The notes below the pieces were generated by a model. It was not told where the DNA came from and did no database searches. It was given only the letters and a program-made list of their open reading frames with translations. From Hypomyces perniciosus (Eukaryota > Ascomycota > Sordariomycetes > Hypocreales > Hypocreaceae), in assembly GCA_008477525.1 (NCBI GenBank), contig SPDT01000015.1, positions 62,001-126,000 on the forward strand: 64,000 nucleotides of DNA, given 5' to 3'. The position numbers and the translations under genes are program-made. This document shows, one piece after another, positions 14,114 through 25,555 of the stretch (the first letter of the stretch is position 1; each line of letters opens with the position of its first letter).

Positions 14114-14629
14114 AAATAGATTAGGTTTTTATTAGCTGCTATTATATAATAAAAAAGGAATAGTAAAGTATTTACTTTATTAATAAAGGACTTTTAAGAA
14201 CACTAAACTGATACTTTAACAGTATTAATAAATTAATAGGCAATTAGGTCATATAATGTATTATTTAAAAAATAATAAAAATATTTTTAAAAGCAGTTAA
14301 TATAATATAAGTTAATATAAAAAGTTTTACTTTTTAATTATATAGAATTTATATTTATTATTATAGTATTAAAGCAGTTTTTTTTTTAATTTTATATTTT
14401 ATTCAATTAAGAGGTTAAAATAATAATCGTCTAAGGCAAGGCGATTATAGTAAGTTAGCAGTAGCTAATAATAGTATTTATATTAAAATACCTATTAGGT
14501 TAAATTATTAGCAGCTTTATAGTATTTTACTAGCGAAGGCGTAATAATTTTGAATGGAGGGTGTTTTAATAGAGAAACAGCTAAAATAGCATTAGCTATA
14601 AGTAAAGACAGGCTCGCTATATTAAAGTT
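14114..14629. other. AT-rich spacer
   Basis: Mostly RIP-like sequence with no recognisable gene. The last part may belong to the reversed Gyp2 fragment that follows, but similarity is only clear from about 14630. Confidence 0.5.
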
Positions 14630-14852
14630 CTCAGATATATACTTTATAATAGCGCAGCTGAATTAAGGGATCATATAAACTATTACAGTATAAAAAGGCA
14701 GGTTAAAGTAAATATTATTATTATACTATAGAGAGCGAGAAAGCCTTAAGGCTTTATAGAAAGCTATAGCTAGGAATGCATTAGGGCCTGGTTATATAAC
14801 TAGAGCTTACGTGACAGGGCGTTAACATCGCGTCACGGTTAGTGCTGTAATA
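14630..14852 (-). mobile_element. Gyp2 fragment: 5' LTR and leader, reversed
   Basis: Bases 14681-14852 are a 172-bp LTR, the same length as those at 52578-52749 and 58680-58851, in reverse orientation. The adjoining 14630-14680 matches the leader just inside the Gyp2-B 5' LTR (52750-52800). The element therefore ran leftwards and its remainder is lost. No target duplication is visible (TAAAC versus ATATT). The LTR keeps more C/G than its surroundings. Confidence 0.82.
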
Positions 14853-14942
14853 ATATTAAAGCGCGCAACTATATTATTATTAAATTATTATATAGAATCC
14901 CTAATCGCTGCTTTTTATTTATAAAGTCAAATCAATTCCAGG

Positions 14943-14951
14943 TATATAAAT
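14943..14951 (+). promoter_or_regulatory. TATA box and pyrimidine-rich start region of SDR pseudogene
   Basis: TATATAAAT lies 75-83 bp before the ATG at 15026. A C/T-rich tract follows (about 14958-14995), as is common near fungal transcription starts. The promoter appears to survive although the gene is broken. Confidence 0.5.
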
Positions 14952-15025
14952 ATTGGATTGTCTGTCCTCTGTCCCATCTCAACAACCCCTGTCTGATATT
15001 ACAGCATAACCTAAGGGTTTACACA

Positions 15026-16151
15026 ATGACTGGCGAGCTTGTCTTGGTAGACTTGCTCCGCTTTATGACTACAGGCAGTATGTCAGCTAATAATCCACCT
15101 ACCTGTCTTGATAGATCACTGGCGTCTCAGGCCATATCGGCTTCCGCGTCCTCGCGGATGCACTACAATTTGGGCACCGTGTCCGCGCCGTTATCAGGAA
15201 AGACTCACCAGCCAAAACTAATGGGTCCGCGCCGTCAATTAAGCCCTTTTCGGAGCAAGTGGAATTTATCATTATTGCTAACTTGACATGGACAATGTGT
15301 TCGACAGACAAATGGACGGGGTCTCGTACGTCATTCATGTTGCCTCTCCCGAGGTTAATGGTGATAAAATGGCCAATGCTGTTGCCAATTATGCAGCTCC
15401 TGCCATTATCATAAGCCGAAATATTCTTCAGGTTGCTTCTAAGACTACGTTCATAAAGCGGGCCATCATCACTTCATCAGTAACGCTTCTCAGCGCAAAC
15501 ACCTTTCCAACGGCTCTGATAAGATTTTCACTTGTAAGTAAACTCCTTCAATGGGATCATATATCTAATATTGGTTCTATAGACCAAATCGCAATCTCAA
15601 AGGAATTCATTTCTCCTATGTTATCTCCAAAGTTTTAGCAGCCCAATCAGTTATCAAGTAGGCTGCTACCATTAAGCCTCATTACACAATTGCCATTATA
15701 TTCCCTCGGGCGACAGTGGGGCGCGGCGAACTTTTTTACAACCCAAAAGAGCTTATTTTCGCTCGAACCAGCGTCCCCTTAACTCCTCTTTTTGGCGTTC
15801 CGCTCTTCCCAGTCATGTCATTCCTGTCACATGTCGACGATGTTTCTGTGACCCACATAGAAACTCTCAAAATTGACGTGTCTGCTGGTACAGTTAGGCG
15901 CATTCTTCCGATTGTGAATACTGCCGCTAAACCAGATGCGTTTTCTTGGGGACGATATTGTGAATATCGTCAGAGCTGAGTTCCCAGGTGTTGTTAAGAG
16001 TGGCACTTTGACCCTTGGTTCATCGGTCCCCACACTTAAATTTCTTGTGGATAGTTTGGAATACGAAAAGTTGTTAGGGATCAAGTTCAAAGGCTATAAG
16101 GATGCAGTAGACGTCGTGGGCCGAATTATTGGATTACCTCCACATAACTAG
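15026..16151 (+). pseudogene. NAD(P)-dependent extended-SDR reductase pseudogene (dihydroflavonol-4-reductase-like)
   Basis: Pieces in three frames make one short-chain dehydrogenase of the extended (NAD-epimerase/DFR-like ketoreductase) type. Exon 1 is 15026-15046. A 68-bp GT-AG intron (15047-15114) then joins to T-G-V-S-G-H-I-G, the Rossmann nucleotide-binding motif. A frame shift sits near 15287, before a segment reading V-S-Y-V-I-H-V-A-S-P. A likely second intron is at 15534-15582. The catalytic Y-x-x-x-K is present as Y-V-I-S-K (15617-15631). A TAG stop lies at 15659-15661 and another frame shift near 15950; the last frame ends with a stop at 16149-16151. The total length would fit a normal ~340-residue reductase. 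Damage includes small indels, so decay is not only RIP. Substrate cannot be inferred. Confidence 0.85.
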
Positions 16152-16860
16152 TCCACATACATCGCCGGCTTGATAAGAACAGCGCGATGGATCAGAAATT
16201 TTCTTACGGGACCAATGAGAGCCAACTCTTTGAACCTTTGCCTGGTAATAAAAAGAGTACCTCAAAGCGCTGAAGGTACACAATGTAACACGCCTTCAAC
16301 TAGTTCTCTTTACCCTCGATCAATCAAGTCTTTCCAGCTCCACTTTGACTCTTTTCGCAGCTACTTACAAGTCACCAGGCACCTTCTCACCGTCATTTGC
16401 TATATATACGGATGACAGTAGCTTGTTCCGGGAGATATTTAAACTTAATCTAGGCGAAGCTATATATGAATGGTGTTACTGACTAGCTGAATCATTAAGC
16501 ATTCATTTAATTCCTAGGTGATCGTTAGCCGCGCATTTAACTCCGAAGGAGCCGAATCCGAACCGCTAGTACCTATCCACTTGTTATGTATATTTATAAG
16601 CTTTTCTTCTTGGACTTGATTAGGAGGAGCTTTTTTCTTAATCAGTGCATTTCATTTTAGGGATTGAGTATGGATCGTCTCATACTACTCTATTATATCA
16701 TCTACACTTTACAGAGTACAGACAACATAGTTACAATTTCTTATAGACCCAGTTTCTACTAATTATACACAATTCTAATGTTTGTTTGTTTATTTTATTA
16801 TTTGCGTCCACTAAGTAAGCTAGTTACCTAAATCCTTATCTAGGCAATAGGTCATTAAAA
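16152..16860. other. Non-RIP intergenic stretch, no gene supported
   Basis: Balanced composition up to about 16830, unlike the flanking deserts. Short open frames occur (for example 16170-16415 +), but none shows a recognisable domain, start context or splice pattern. It may be the 3' flank of the reductase pseudogene plus the tail of the reversed LINE that follows. Confidence 0.5.
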
Positions 16861-17930
16861 GCCACCAGTTTAAGGCTACTATTCGCTAAATTTTAATTTA
16901 TAATAAAAAGAAGGTTAATTATAAAGTATTAATCTAATTCAGTTAAAGGGGGGCTATAAAGGTTTATCTCCTCTACTAGTTTATAGAAGTTTTTATTTCG
17001 TAAAGGATTAAATAGGTGTAAAAGGGGGTCTCCTTTAATGGGGATATCTAGTAGAAAGGGTCTAACCATTATGCATTCTGCGAAGTGACCTTCTTCCTTA
17101 GATTCGCTATACCTACAGATAGGTCTCGCGGTGTATCCGAAGCGCTTGTAGTACTTTGACTTAACCTTTCCGCCAGTAACCTATATAAGACAGGGCGTAG
17201 GAGTTTTAGTTTTAAGGGGGACCTTAAAGCCCTGAGTCCCTATTATTTATAGTATTCCGGGATCTTGTTAAGCTAGTCTTATTTTTGCATTTCGGCGATC
17301 CTTTCTTTGACTTATCTTTTAATGTGCGTGATTGTCGCCCAGCTTTGCGGGCCGGCGGGGAGGGCGGTGCCTTATTTAGTAAGCCGCCCCATGACATCCT
17401 TGTGTCCAGGTATCCACGAGACATAGGTCGTGCAGGGGAGGATGTCTCGTGCCAGTTTCTGGAAGCGTATATACGCTCCTTGCATGGAGGGGGGTTTGCT
17501 GAGTAGCCTGTTGACCACTGCCGAGTTGTCGAGGAAGAAGAGGGCTCTTTGGATTAAGCGGTCCTCTTCTATGCGTCTTGTTACTAGCTCTATGGCCTTC
17601 AGGGCGGCTTGTGCCTCAGCGTCGTATACTTCGGCGTTGTTTAGGTGGCCGAAGTTTATAGTTGCTTTTGCCTTGTGGTATATAACTGCGCCCCAGCCCG
17701 AGTTTCCCTCGATCTGCGACCTGTCGGAGTACGCCACGATCGTAGAGGGAGGGAGGGACTCTAGTATCTCTAGGTGTTTTTTTGCCGCTGTTGTTTTTGC
17801 CTTTGCCCTTTAGGTCCGGCCCGGGGATTACGTGGGGATCCTTTGGCGAAGAGCGTGGGTCTGATGGTTTTGCCGACTAAGCCGGCGGTGCGCTGCAGTC
17901 TGGTCTGGGGGGAGTCTTTTGTCGATGCGT
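16861..17930 (-). mobile_element. Non-LTR retrotransposon (LINE, Tad-like) 3' fragment
   Basis: Minus-strand fragment with an RNase H domain at 17372-17809 and a downstream C-terminal region to about 16861. A related, more mutated fragment in the same orientation lies at 39391-40528; similarity is clear around the shared GGGGGGCTAT blocks at 16947 and 39417. RNase H downstream of reverse transcriptase is usual for fungal Tad-type LINEs. The 5' part is missing: at about 17930 the sequence switches to Copia DNA. The part from 17224 is G+C rich and little changed by RIP. Confidence 0.8.
17372..17809 (-). pseudogene. LINE RNase H domain, partial
   Basis: An open frame runs from after a stop (TAA, 17812-17810) through L-P-P-S-T-I-V-A-Y-S-D to a stop just below 17372. 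RNase H hallmarks are in order: an Asp in A-Y-S-D-R-S, a Glu in V-Y-D-A-E-A-Q, an Asp in F-F-L-D-N-S, and W-I-P-G-H-K-D near the end. The usual TDGS site reads SDRS. The frame is lost after G-H-K-D-V-M-G, so the C terminus continues only in other frames. It is a fragment of an ORF2-type protein and not a host RNase H, since it starts abruptly without its own start codon. Confidence 0.85.
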
Positions 17931-20900
17931 TGGCAGGTTAAAAAGTTATAAATAAATTAATTAAAATATTAAAAGCTGTAGGTCTTTTAACTAATTTATA
18001 GCTAGAGAGTATCAAAGCTGCAGTATATATTATTAATATAAGTCTTATATATAGCCTTAATATAATATTACTTATTAATAAATTAAAGTAATAGTTCTGT
18101 AACTTTATGCCCCTTTTAATAAAAGAGCGTTTTATAAACCTATAGCTAGATTAGAGCGGTCTCTATATATACAGCTACTGCGCCTATATACTTAACAGAG
18201 ACCATAAAGCTGGCCAAAAGAAAAGAGAATTTAAAACTAAACCTAAAAGGCTAATTAAATATCTTATTAGCTATACTATAAATAATATATATTACATTTA
18301 ATTACCCTGTTTAGCGAAGGTAATTATTATAAGGAATATATACTTTAATAAAATTAGCTTTTTTAATAGTGATAAAGAGATTGCGGATAAACTGTCTATA
18401 CCTAAATTAAATAAACTATATAATGAAGTTAAAGAAAATAAGCTAAAATTTAAACTCTTTTTAATATATATTCCTGCAGTAAAGAATACTTTTATAGGTA
18501 ATATAAAAAAGAGAGTATACCTTTAAAGTTAGTAAAGGTATAAAGTGTTAAAGATAGTTTAATAAATACTTTAAGTAAGCTATTAGTATACTTAAAAGGA
18601 CCTTTTAGTCTTTAAATACTAAAGGTTACTTTAAAATAATTAATTTTATAAATAATACTAGCGCGTTAATAAGAACTTTAAGTAATGCTTTTATAAGTAA
18701 TTTACCCCTTTTTATAGAAAGGGATATAGCGGAAAAATAGCTTTATATATTAAAGGTATATAACCTAATAAAAGAGGATAATCTATTAAGGCTAAAAGTA
18801 GATGAATATATAAAAGATTTACTTACTTTTATAAAAAAAGAGTAGACCTTTAAGGAAATGCTAGCTAGTAATCCTTTAAGCGGCAAAGCAATAGTTAATA
18901 TTTACAGGAGCTTAAAACTTTAAAGGAAATAACCTATAAAAAAGACTAATAAATATTTCCTAGTATATAAAATTAAAATATATACTTTAAGCACTGCTGT
19001 TAAAAATAATAAGCCTAGTATATATTTAATAATTACTAGGCTTTTTAATTTAACACTATATTAATTACTGCCTAATTAATAAAAGCTAATAAATAATAAA
19101 TTAAAGAGTATAAAAATAGTATTTACTATTTTTAATGCAGTAATAGACTATAAATCTTTTTCCTAGAAAAGTATAGCTTTTAATAAACTAATTATTTACT
19201 AAAAGGATTTAATAAAACTACTAAAAGATTAAAAGAAGCTTATAAAATACTTACTTAAAGATAGGTTTAAGTAAACTGTATATAATAAAATTAATTCTCT
19301 GTATATAAAAGGAACTTAGCAAGAGATATTATACTTAAAGGTAATAATAAAGCTATTATTAGTATATTAGGTTGTTATTTATAAGTTTAATTAAAATAAA
19401 AATCTAGAATACTATAAAGTTTATTTTATAGTCTGCAGGTATTTATAAAAGTACTTTATTATAAAGAGTATATATATAGATATATGAATACTATATTCTT
19501 TCTATATATTTATTACTTTTATAGTAAAATTTAATTTTAAATTAAAGTAGTATAGTATTAAAAATACTTTTTTTAATGCTTTAAAGGATAAAAACTTAAA
19601 ACTAGTTATATATAAACTCCTTAAAGGTTTTAAATAGCCGAATATTTATCTAAAGCTCGCGAAAGCCTTATATAGCTTAAAAGACTTACTAAAGCTGTAG
19701 TTTAATAAACTATCTTTAACCTTAAGGCAATAAAGGCTAATTTAAACTTTAAAAAGCCTTATCTCTTTTATAATAAAGCTTGGAAGATTTTTATTCTATT
19801 TTATATAGATAATATTATAGTTATATATTATTATAATAATAAAGCTCTTTATATTAAATTACTAAATACTTTAAAAGTAAAGTATAAGCTTTATAGTAGA
19901 GGAGATATATAGTAGTTTTTAGGGATTAAGATTACTTATAACTATATAAAGTATAAGATATACCTTTCCTATAAGACCTATTTTAAGAAAATTGTAAAAT
20001 AATTTAGGCTTAAAAAAGGAATATAGCTTTTTATAATTCTAATACCTATTATAAAGCTTTAGAAAAGTATATTACAAATATTAAAAGCAACTATTAAGAT
20101 ATATTAAAAGAGAGTGGGATTAGTGCTTTATATATCTATTATAATAAAGCTTAATATAGCTTATAGCGGCTTGGCTTTATTAAAGTTTTTAATTAACCCT
20201 AGTAAAGAGTATTTTAATATAGTTAATTAGTTAATTTATTATTTATATATATAGTGTTTTTAGCTTTTTAGTATCGAGGGCGCAGGGAAATATAAGTTTT
20301 AACTGCTTTAAGTAATACTTTTTTCGCTAATAATATAGATATTTAGAGATTATTTTAAGGGTATTTTATTACGCTTTTTTTAGGCCTTATCCTATAGAAT
20401 ATAATGCATTAAAGTACTGTTAGTACGTTTAAAATAGAAGCTAAGCTGTTTGCCTTTATTTCAATAGCGAAAAAGGCTATAGGTTTACATTGCCTTTTTA
20501 AGAGATAAAATTTAACCGTGGTATTAATTGGAATATTAATTGTAATAATTAATTAACTATATATTTTATAATAAAGGTGAGTATATAAATTAATACTTGC
20601 CTGCATTATATTAATATATAAAATATATAGCTTTAGCAGGAATATTAAAAAAGATTATTTATAGTTTCCTATTTTTTTATTAACTTTATATTTATTAATA
20701 GATTTACTAAAGCCCTTTTATAGTAGTATTTTAAGTACTTTAAAGTACTATTAAATTTAGCAGATATATAATTACTGGAATAGAATATATAAAAATATAG
20801 GAAACTGGTTAATTCTAGCCTATAGGCTATATATTATAGGGGGTGTATTTTATTACTGTAATAACTATTCTTTAAGAGCTTTTTAGCCTTTATACGCCTG

Positions 20901-21260
20901 CGCGTAAAGGGCATTATTATTATTATCGCTGCTATTTAAGGTAATAGCCTTTTTAAAGTAAACTGAGTTTTCTTCCTTTAATAGGTTAAATTAAAGGCAT
21001 AATACCTTTTTATATTAGGTTACTATTTAATTATATAAGCTTATAAGTATATAAAGAAAACAGAGTATATTTATTTAGTTATCCTTTTTATTTACAGTGT
21101 AAAAGAGCTAGTATATAATTAATATAAATATTAAATAACTATATAGTATATAATTAAATAAAGTAATATAAGTAAATTAAAGAGGAGCTTATTAAGGAGG
21201 ATATTAGTGATTATTATTAAAGTAAGCAGTATACTGCTAAGAGCAGGCAATAGAAATATA

Positions 21261-21620
21261 CTAAAAGAAGTCTTTTTTACTAGCAATTGCCGACTTTAAA
21301 TAACCCTTATAAAGAGGGGATAACGGTATAGCAGTGGGGGCAGCAGCGGTAATAGAGGTAAAGGTAAAGGCAGCTGCAGGAGTAGCTGTAGTAAAAGTAA
21401 CTATAGGAGCAGTAATAGGGGTAGGGGCCAGAGCAGAAGCAGCAGCTGCCTTAACAGTAAGGCGCGCTTTATAAGCAGCTGCAATAGCAGCAGTATAGCG
21501 CGCGTTAAAAGCGGCAAGAGCTGCAGTATCCCTTAACTAGGCTGGACTAGCCGGCGCAGGAGCAGGAGCCGGAGTAGGAGCCGGCGCAGGAACAGGAGCA
21601 GCAACAGGCGTAGCCGCTTA
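21261..21620 (-). pseudogene. Antisense Ala/Pro-rich ORF of Cop1-A, one stop
   Basis: Reverse-strand frame between RNase H and the 3' LTR, matching the open frame at 59814-60143 in Cop1-B. The C-terminal end P-L-Y-K-G-Y-L-K-S...K-K-D-F-F is nearly identical in both. This copy has a TAG where Cop1-B has CAG (a RIP-type change), and its start codon position reads ACG. Function unknown; low-complexity Ala/Pro content may be chance. Confidence 0.45.
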
Positions 21621-22141
21621 GCCAGCTAAGCGACTAACGCCAGGATAAGCTACCTTTAAGGGGCAATTATAATTATACTTTACTGATAAAGTATTCTTTT
21701 TCTGAGATTTTACTGTTAGCTAATAAATATATAGTATAAAGGGAATTAGTTGGAAGTATAATATTTATAGCAGGAGCTATACTGCTATTGCTGTTAATAT
21801 TAATATTATTATTAATATTAATGATAATAATGTTAATAACTGAAAAAGAAAAGTAAAAAATAGGGCTAAGGGGCAGTTAATATACCTATTCTAGCTGTTT
21901 AGGACTAATTTATTTACTTAAAAGCTTTATTGTTTAACTTTTTATTATTATAAAATAATAATAGCTATAGCGCTTATATTCCTTTTACCTTTATAATAGA
22001 ATATCGATACGTGTTTATAATAAAGAGCTTTTAATTAAGTAAAAGAGGCTTTAGGAGCGCGGCTAGTTAATTATAATATTATAGATAGGCTAGAGTAGCA
22101 GTTAATAAAGTATTAGGAATAGCTTTATTAACTGGGGGGTA

Positions 22142-22407
22142 TATTAGGTTAAGTAGGCCAGGGCCTTACTGCTTATTAACGCTAGGGAGCTCTTATCTAT
22201 TATATAAGCAGATACAAGCTGATATATATATTATATAAGCGATATATTAGATTATGCAGCCGCTTATAAAGCGCCTATATACAGCTTCTTCTTTATATTA
22301 GCTATATGTATATATAACGAGGCCACTATGGTATATTCTCTTTTATAAAATTAAGCTTTGTTTCCTATCTCTCTATACTCTATATAGCTGTACTGCGCTC
22401 CGCTATA
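22142..22407 (+). repeat. Cop1-A 3' LTR (266 bp)
   Basis: Preceded by a GGGGGG polypurine tract. Starts TATTAGGTTAAG and ends CGCTATA, corresponding to an original TG...CA. The same length as both Cop1-B LTRs. Confidence 0.88.
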
Positions 22408-23121
22408 GAATTGGAATTTAAAGTACTAGTATACCTTTTCCTTAACTTAAAGTATATACCCTGCCCTAAAGTATTATAATATTATTACTTTAATATATTC
22501 GATATTTTAAGAAGCTGCTACTATATCCCTATAAGGTTTAAAGTCTTATAGTATTAGCTTTCTGCTTTTCTATACAATTATTAACTATATATTAGCTGCT
22601 ATAGTAGTAATATAGGTTATAGAGTTAATAGTATTCTTTATATTATAATGTAAAGTATATAGTATTTAACTCTATAAAATTGCCTATATATTTTTACTTT
22701 AAAGGCTTTAATTTATTTCAAAGTAAGGCTTATTAAAAAGTATAGTTATATTTAGTTTTCTTAATTTATAGGCTTATGATTTTTATTAATAAAGGCAGTA
22801 GCTATTTCTTTCAATACTTTAAAGTAAAAGGTATTAACCTTTTAAGTATTAGTTTTACTAGCTTAAACTACTGGTTTATAAAACTTAATAATAAAGTTTT
22901 AAAACAGTTTATTTACTTTATAATAGGTATTAAACTTAAACCGTAAATTATAAAGGGTTAAAAGTTTTATATTATAAATCTAAGAATTTAATAAAAATGT
23001 TACTATTTCTGTATTTTTATATTATATAGTTATCTTTCTTTATTATAATATAAGTAAATGCCTTTTATATTAAATTATAAGTATTATTACCTAGTTAACT
23101 ATTAATATAAATATTATATTT
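22408..23121. other. AT-rich spacer
   Basis: No gene or known element end between the Cop1-A LTR and the ATAAA duplication of Gyp1-B. Composition suggests mutated repeat DNA. Confidence 0.55.
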
Positions 23122-23126
23122 ATAAA

Positions 23127-23352
23127 TGTTATAGGCTAGGCTATGTCTCCCGGAATTACAACTATGCCAAATCCGGAAATACAACCAATACTAAACCATT
23201 TACTTAATTAGGAAACCACCTCGGCCATAACCCTATATATACAACTATATAATATATATATAGCTAGTATAGAGCTTCCTTCCTTCAGCTATAGATTGAC
23301 AATATAGAGGTGCCTTAACTGTATGCTTTCTAGTTAAGCTATACCTGTTATA
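23127..23352 (+). repeat. Gyp1-B 5' LTR (226 bp)
   Basis: Starts TGTTATAGGC and ends GTTATA. Preceded by the ATAAA target duplication. Confidence 0.92.
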
Positions 23353-24975
23353 TATCTATAGCTTAGCTACTACCTAGCCAGTAAGTAACGGAACTCTTAC
23401 TATAGAAGGAAAATAGCGAATTTCAGAGACTAAGCCTTTAAGGGCGATAATGTATAGTCGCGGATCAAGTAAGCTATTCTACCTTTACAGGAATAAATAA
23501 CTGAATTAATAAAAAAGCTAGACTTTATAGTACTAGTGATTTAAGGGCTAGATAGCTAGGAAGATAAGATATTATTCATTCCGCAACCTAAGCAAGAACC
23601 TGCGCAGGCTGTAACTATAAAGCTTATATTAACCTCTATAATAGAGTTTATATAAGCTTTTAAGGTTAAAAGGAAGCTATTCTTTAACTTATTTAAATTC
23701 TTAAAAAAGTAAAGAGAGTATACTATATAGGTATAAAATATACGCGAAAAGCTTAAATTTAATAAAAAGTTCTATAATAGTAATAGAGAATAGTAGTATT
23801 TTATTAACTTTTATTTAGATACTATATTTAAATAAGTAGTTACTACCTTTTATATATTAAAAGGAACTAATAAGAACTATAACTTAGTGGAATTTATATA
23901 ATACTTAGACTATACTTATAAGGATTAAAGACTTTAGAATTAAGCTATATAAAAGCTGCGTACTTTTAAGTAAAGAGATAAAACTTTACCTTTATTTTTC
24001 TTTCCCTGCTTTAAATAAAAGCTCTTTAAGGCAAGCGGCAATAATTAAGTTAACTAAGTTAAAATTATTTTCTTTAAAGGAGTGTTATCTTTAAAACTAT
24101 AATTCCGCTTAGTAATAATAGACCTGCTGTTTATTTATAGTAAATAGCTTATTAAAGTCTAGGATATCGCTAGCTGCGTTAAATAATTAAATCTAGATTA
24201 ATAAAATATAAAAGCTGCTTTAATAGGCTATTCCTAACAGAAAAAATATAATAAACTTTAATTATATTGCACTTTAAAGGACTATATATAAATAGTTAAT
24301 AAAAAGGGCGATACCTAGATAGGGGGTATAAACTGTATAAAGAACTAGTGCTAATATAACTCTTTAGTAAGCGAGGTAAATATTGCCTGGGAGGCTATAT
24401 ATTACTATTGCAGGAAAGAGGGATATATTGCCTGGTTTTGCAAGAAAGGCTATAGAGCCTAGGCGCATTAGGTCTAGATTGCCGACTATAAGTCTAATAA
24501 TAATAACTAGTATACTAATAGTAAGGAAAACAGTAACTTTAACGATAAGTTAAAAGATTAGCTTTAATGTAAAGTTAGGCGTTAAAGCCTATAAAGGAAA
24601 AACTAAAAGGATAAAAGGAGTTTAAAAAGTAAATAACTAGCAAATTAATAATATTATAAGCTAGAATAGAGAATATACCTATTATAGCACTATTCAATAT
24701 TAGCTATAACCTTTATACTATTATAACTTTTCCTTTACCTGGAAGTTATACCTTTTATAGATTAAGATTATTAAAAGGAAAATTAAGATATTTACTGAGA
24801 TTTATAAGAAAGTAAAAACTAGTTATATTACTGTTATTTACCTAGATCTATATAGCTATATTGAATATTAATATGCCTATATAGTAGATAAACTAGATTA
24901 TAACCTAATCCTTAGTAAGCTTTAGGCTAAGGTTAACTAAGTAGTATATAATACAGCTAAAAGGGAAGTTAATTA

Positions 24976-25555
24976 TGTTAAAAAGGAGGGCTAAAAAGCA
25001 AGGATTTCTGTGTAATTGGGTAACCTTCCTATTCTGGCTAGACCCGGAATTAGGCCCGACGCTAGGACCGAGTTCCGGAGGAACTTCAGTGTAAGTCAGG
25101 AAATTTCTGTTATCCTCAACAATAACAATTGAGCTAGGATCGGCTACCCCGCCTACCCTAGACTCAATACAATGGGCATAATGGCCATTGTGAAAAATCC
25201 GACCAAAATGGTTTCCCGTTTATATGGCCGTAAGTCGATTTGACTGATTTTATATACAAATGAATTTTGCAGAAAATAGGAATGCGGCCATAAACCCAAT
25301 TCTGCCACCACACACCTATTATTAGGTCGGAGGACTATTATAGAAGACAAAGCTATTGTTTATACAATCACTTCTACACCAGCCGCACATCACTAGATAT
25401 TCTATAGCTTTCTAGCTATTAGTTCAGTTACAATTTAATTGTTTATCTATTGTTAACCCAATTAGACTCTCAGTCGTTTCCTTATTGCTGTATTGTATGC
25501 AGCTTCCTAGAAGCTATACATAAATAAGGTTCAGTATAACCTCGTTGTTTTAACA
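24976..25555 (-). repeat. 580-bp solo LTR inserted in Gyp1-B
   Basis: Begins TGTTAAAAAGG and ends GTTTTAACA, flanked by the exact duplication AATTA (24971-24975 and 25556-25560). Its reverse complement matches the LTR at 41754-42334 along the whole length; strand here is stated relative to that copy. No internal region or second LTR is present, so it is a solo LTR left by LTR-LTR recombination. Composition is close to normal, far less AT-rich than the host element, so it is younger or escaped RIP. Small open frames inside it are not genes: both copies carry the same frame because they are the same repeat. Confidence 0.92.

Larger units (their letters stand above)
17931..22407 (+). mobile_element. 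5'-truncated Ty1/Copia element Cop1-A
   Basis: Colinear with Cop1-B from base 50201 onward, but lacking the 5' LTR, gag and most of integrase. The junction with the LINE is at the short shared stretch GGCAGGTTA. Visible parts are the integrase C-terminal region (to about 18600), a Copia reverse transcriptase at about 19100-20310 whose Y-V-D-D site reads Y-I-D-N (about 19810), and RNase H at about 20330-20830. A non-coding/antisense-ORF region and a 266-bp 3' LTR follow. Stops are abundant and consistent with RIP. In Cop1-B the interval equivalent to 20300 is interrupted by Gyp2-B, so this copy shows the uninterrupted site. Confidence 0.88.

Noticed and set aside
16170..16415. 81-codon frame after the reductase pseudogene
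   Set aside because: No domain, and its position fits the 3' flank. It cannot be joined to the reductase by plausible splice sites.
17224..17813. Plus-strand frames of 73 and 127 codons and an overlapping minus-strand frame of 66 codons
   Set aside because: They lie over the LINE RNase H and its out-of-frame tail. Only the 17372-17809 minus frame carries RNase H motifs.
25153..25350. 65-codon minus-strand frame, with a look-alike at 41960-42157 (+)
   Set aside because: The two similar peptides exist because both lie in copies of the same 580-bp solo LTR with exact target duplications. They are repeat sequence and not a protein family.
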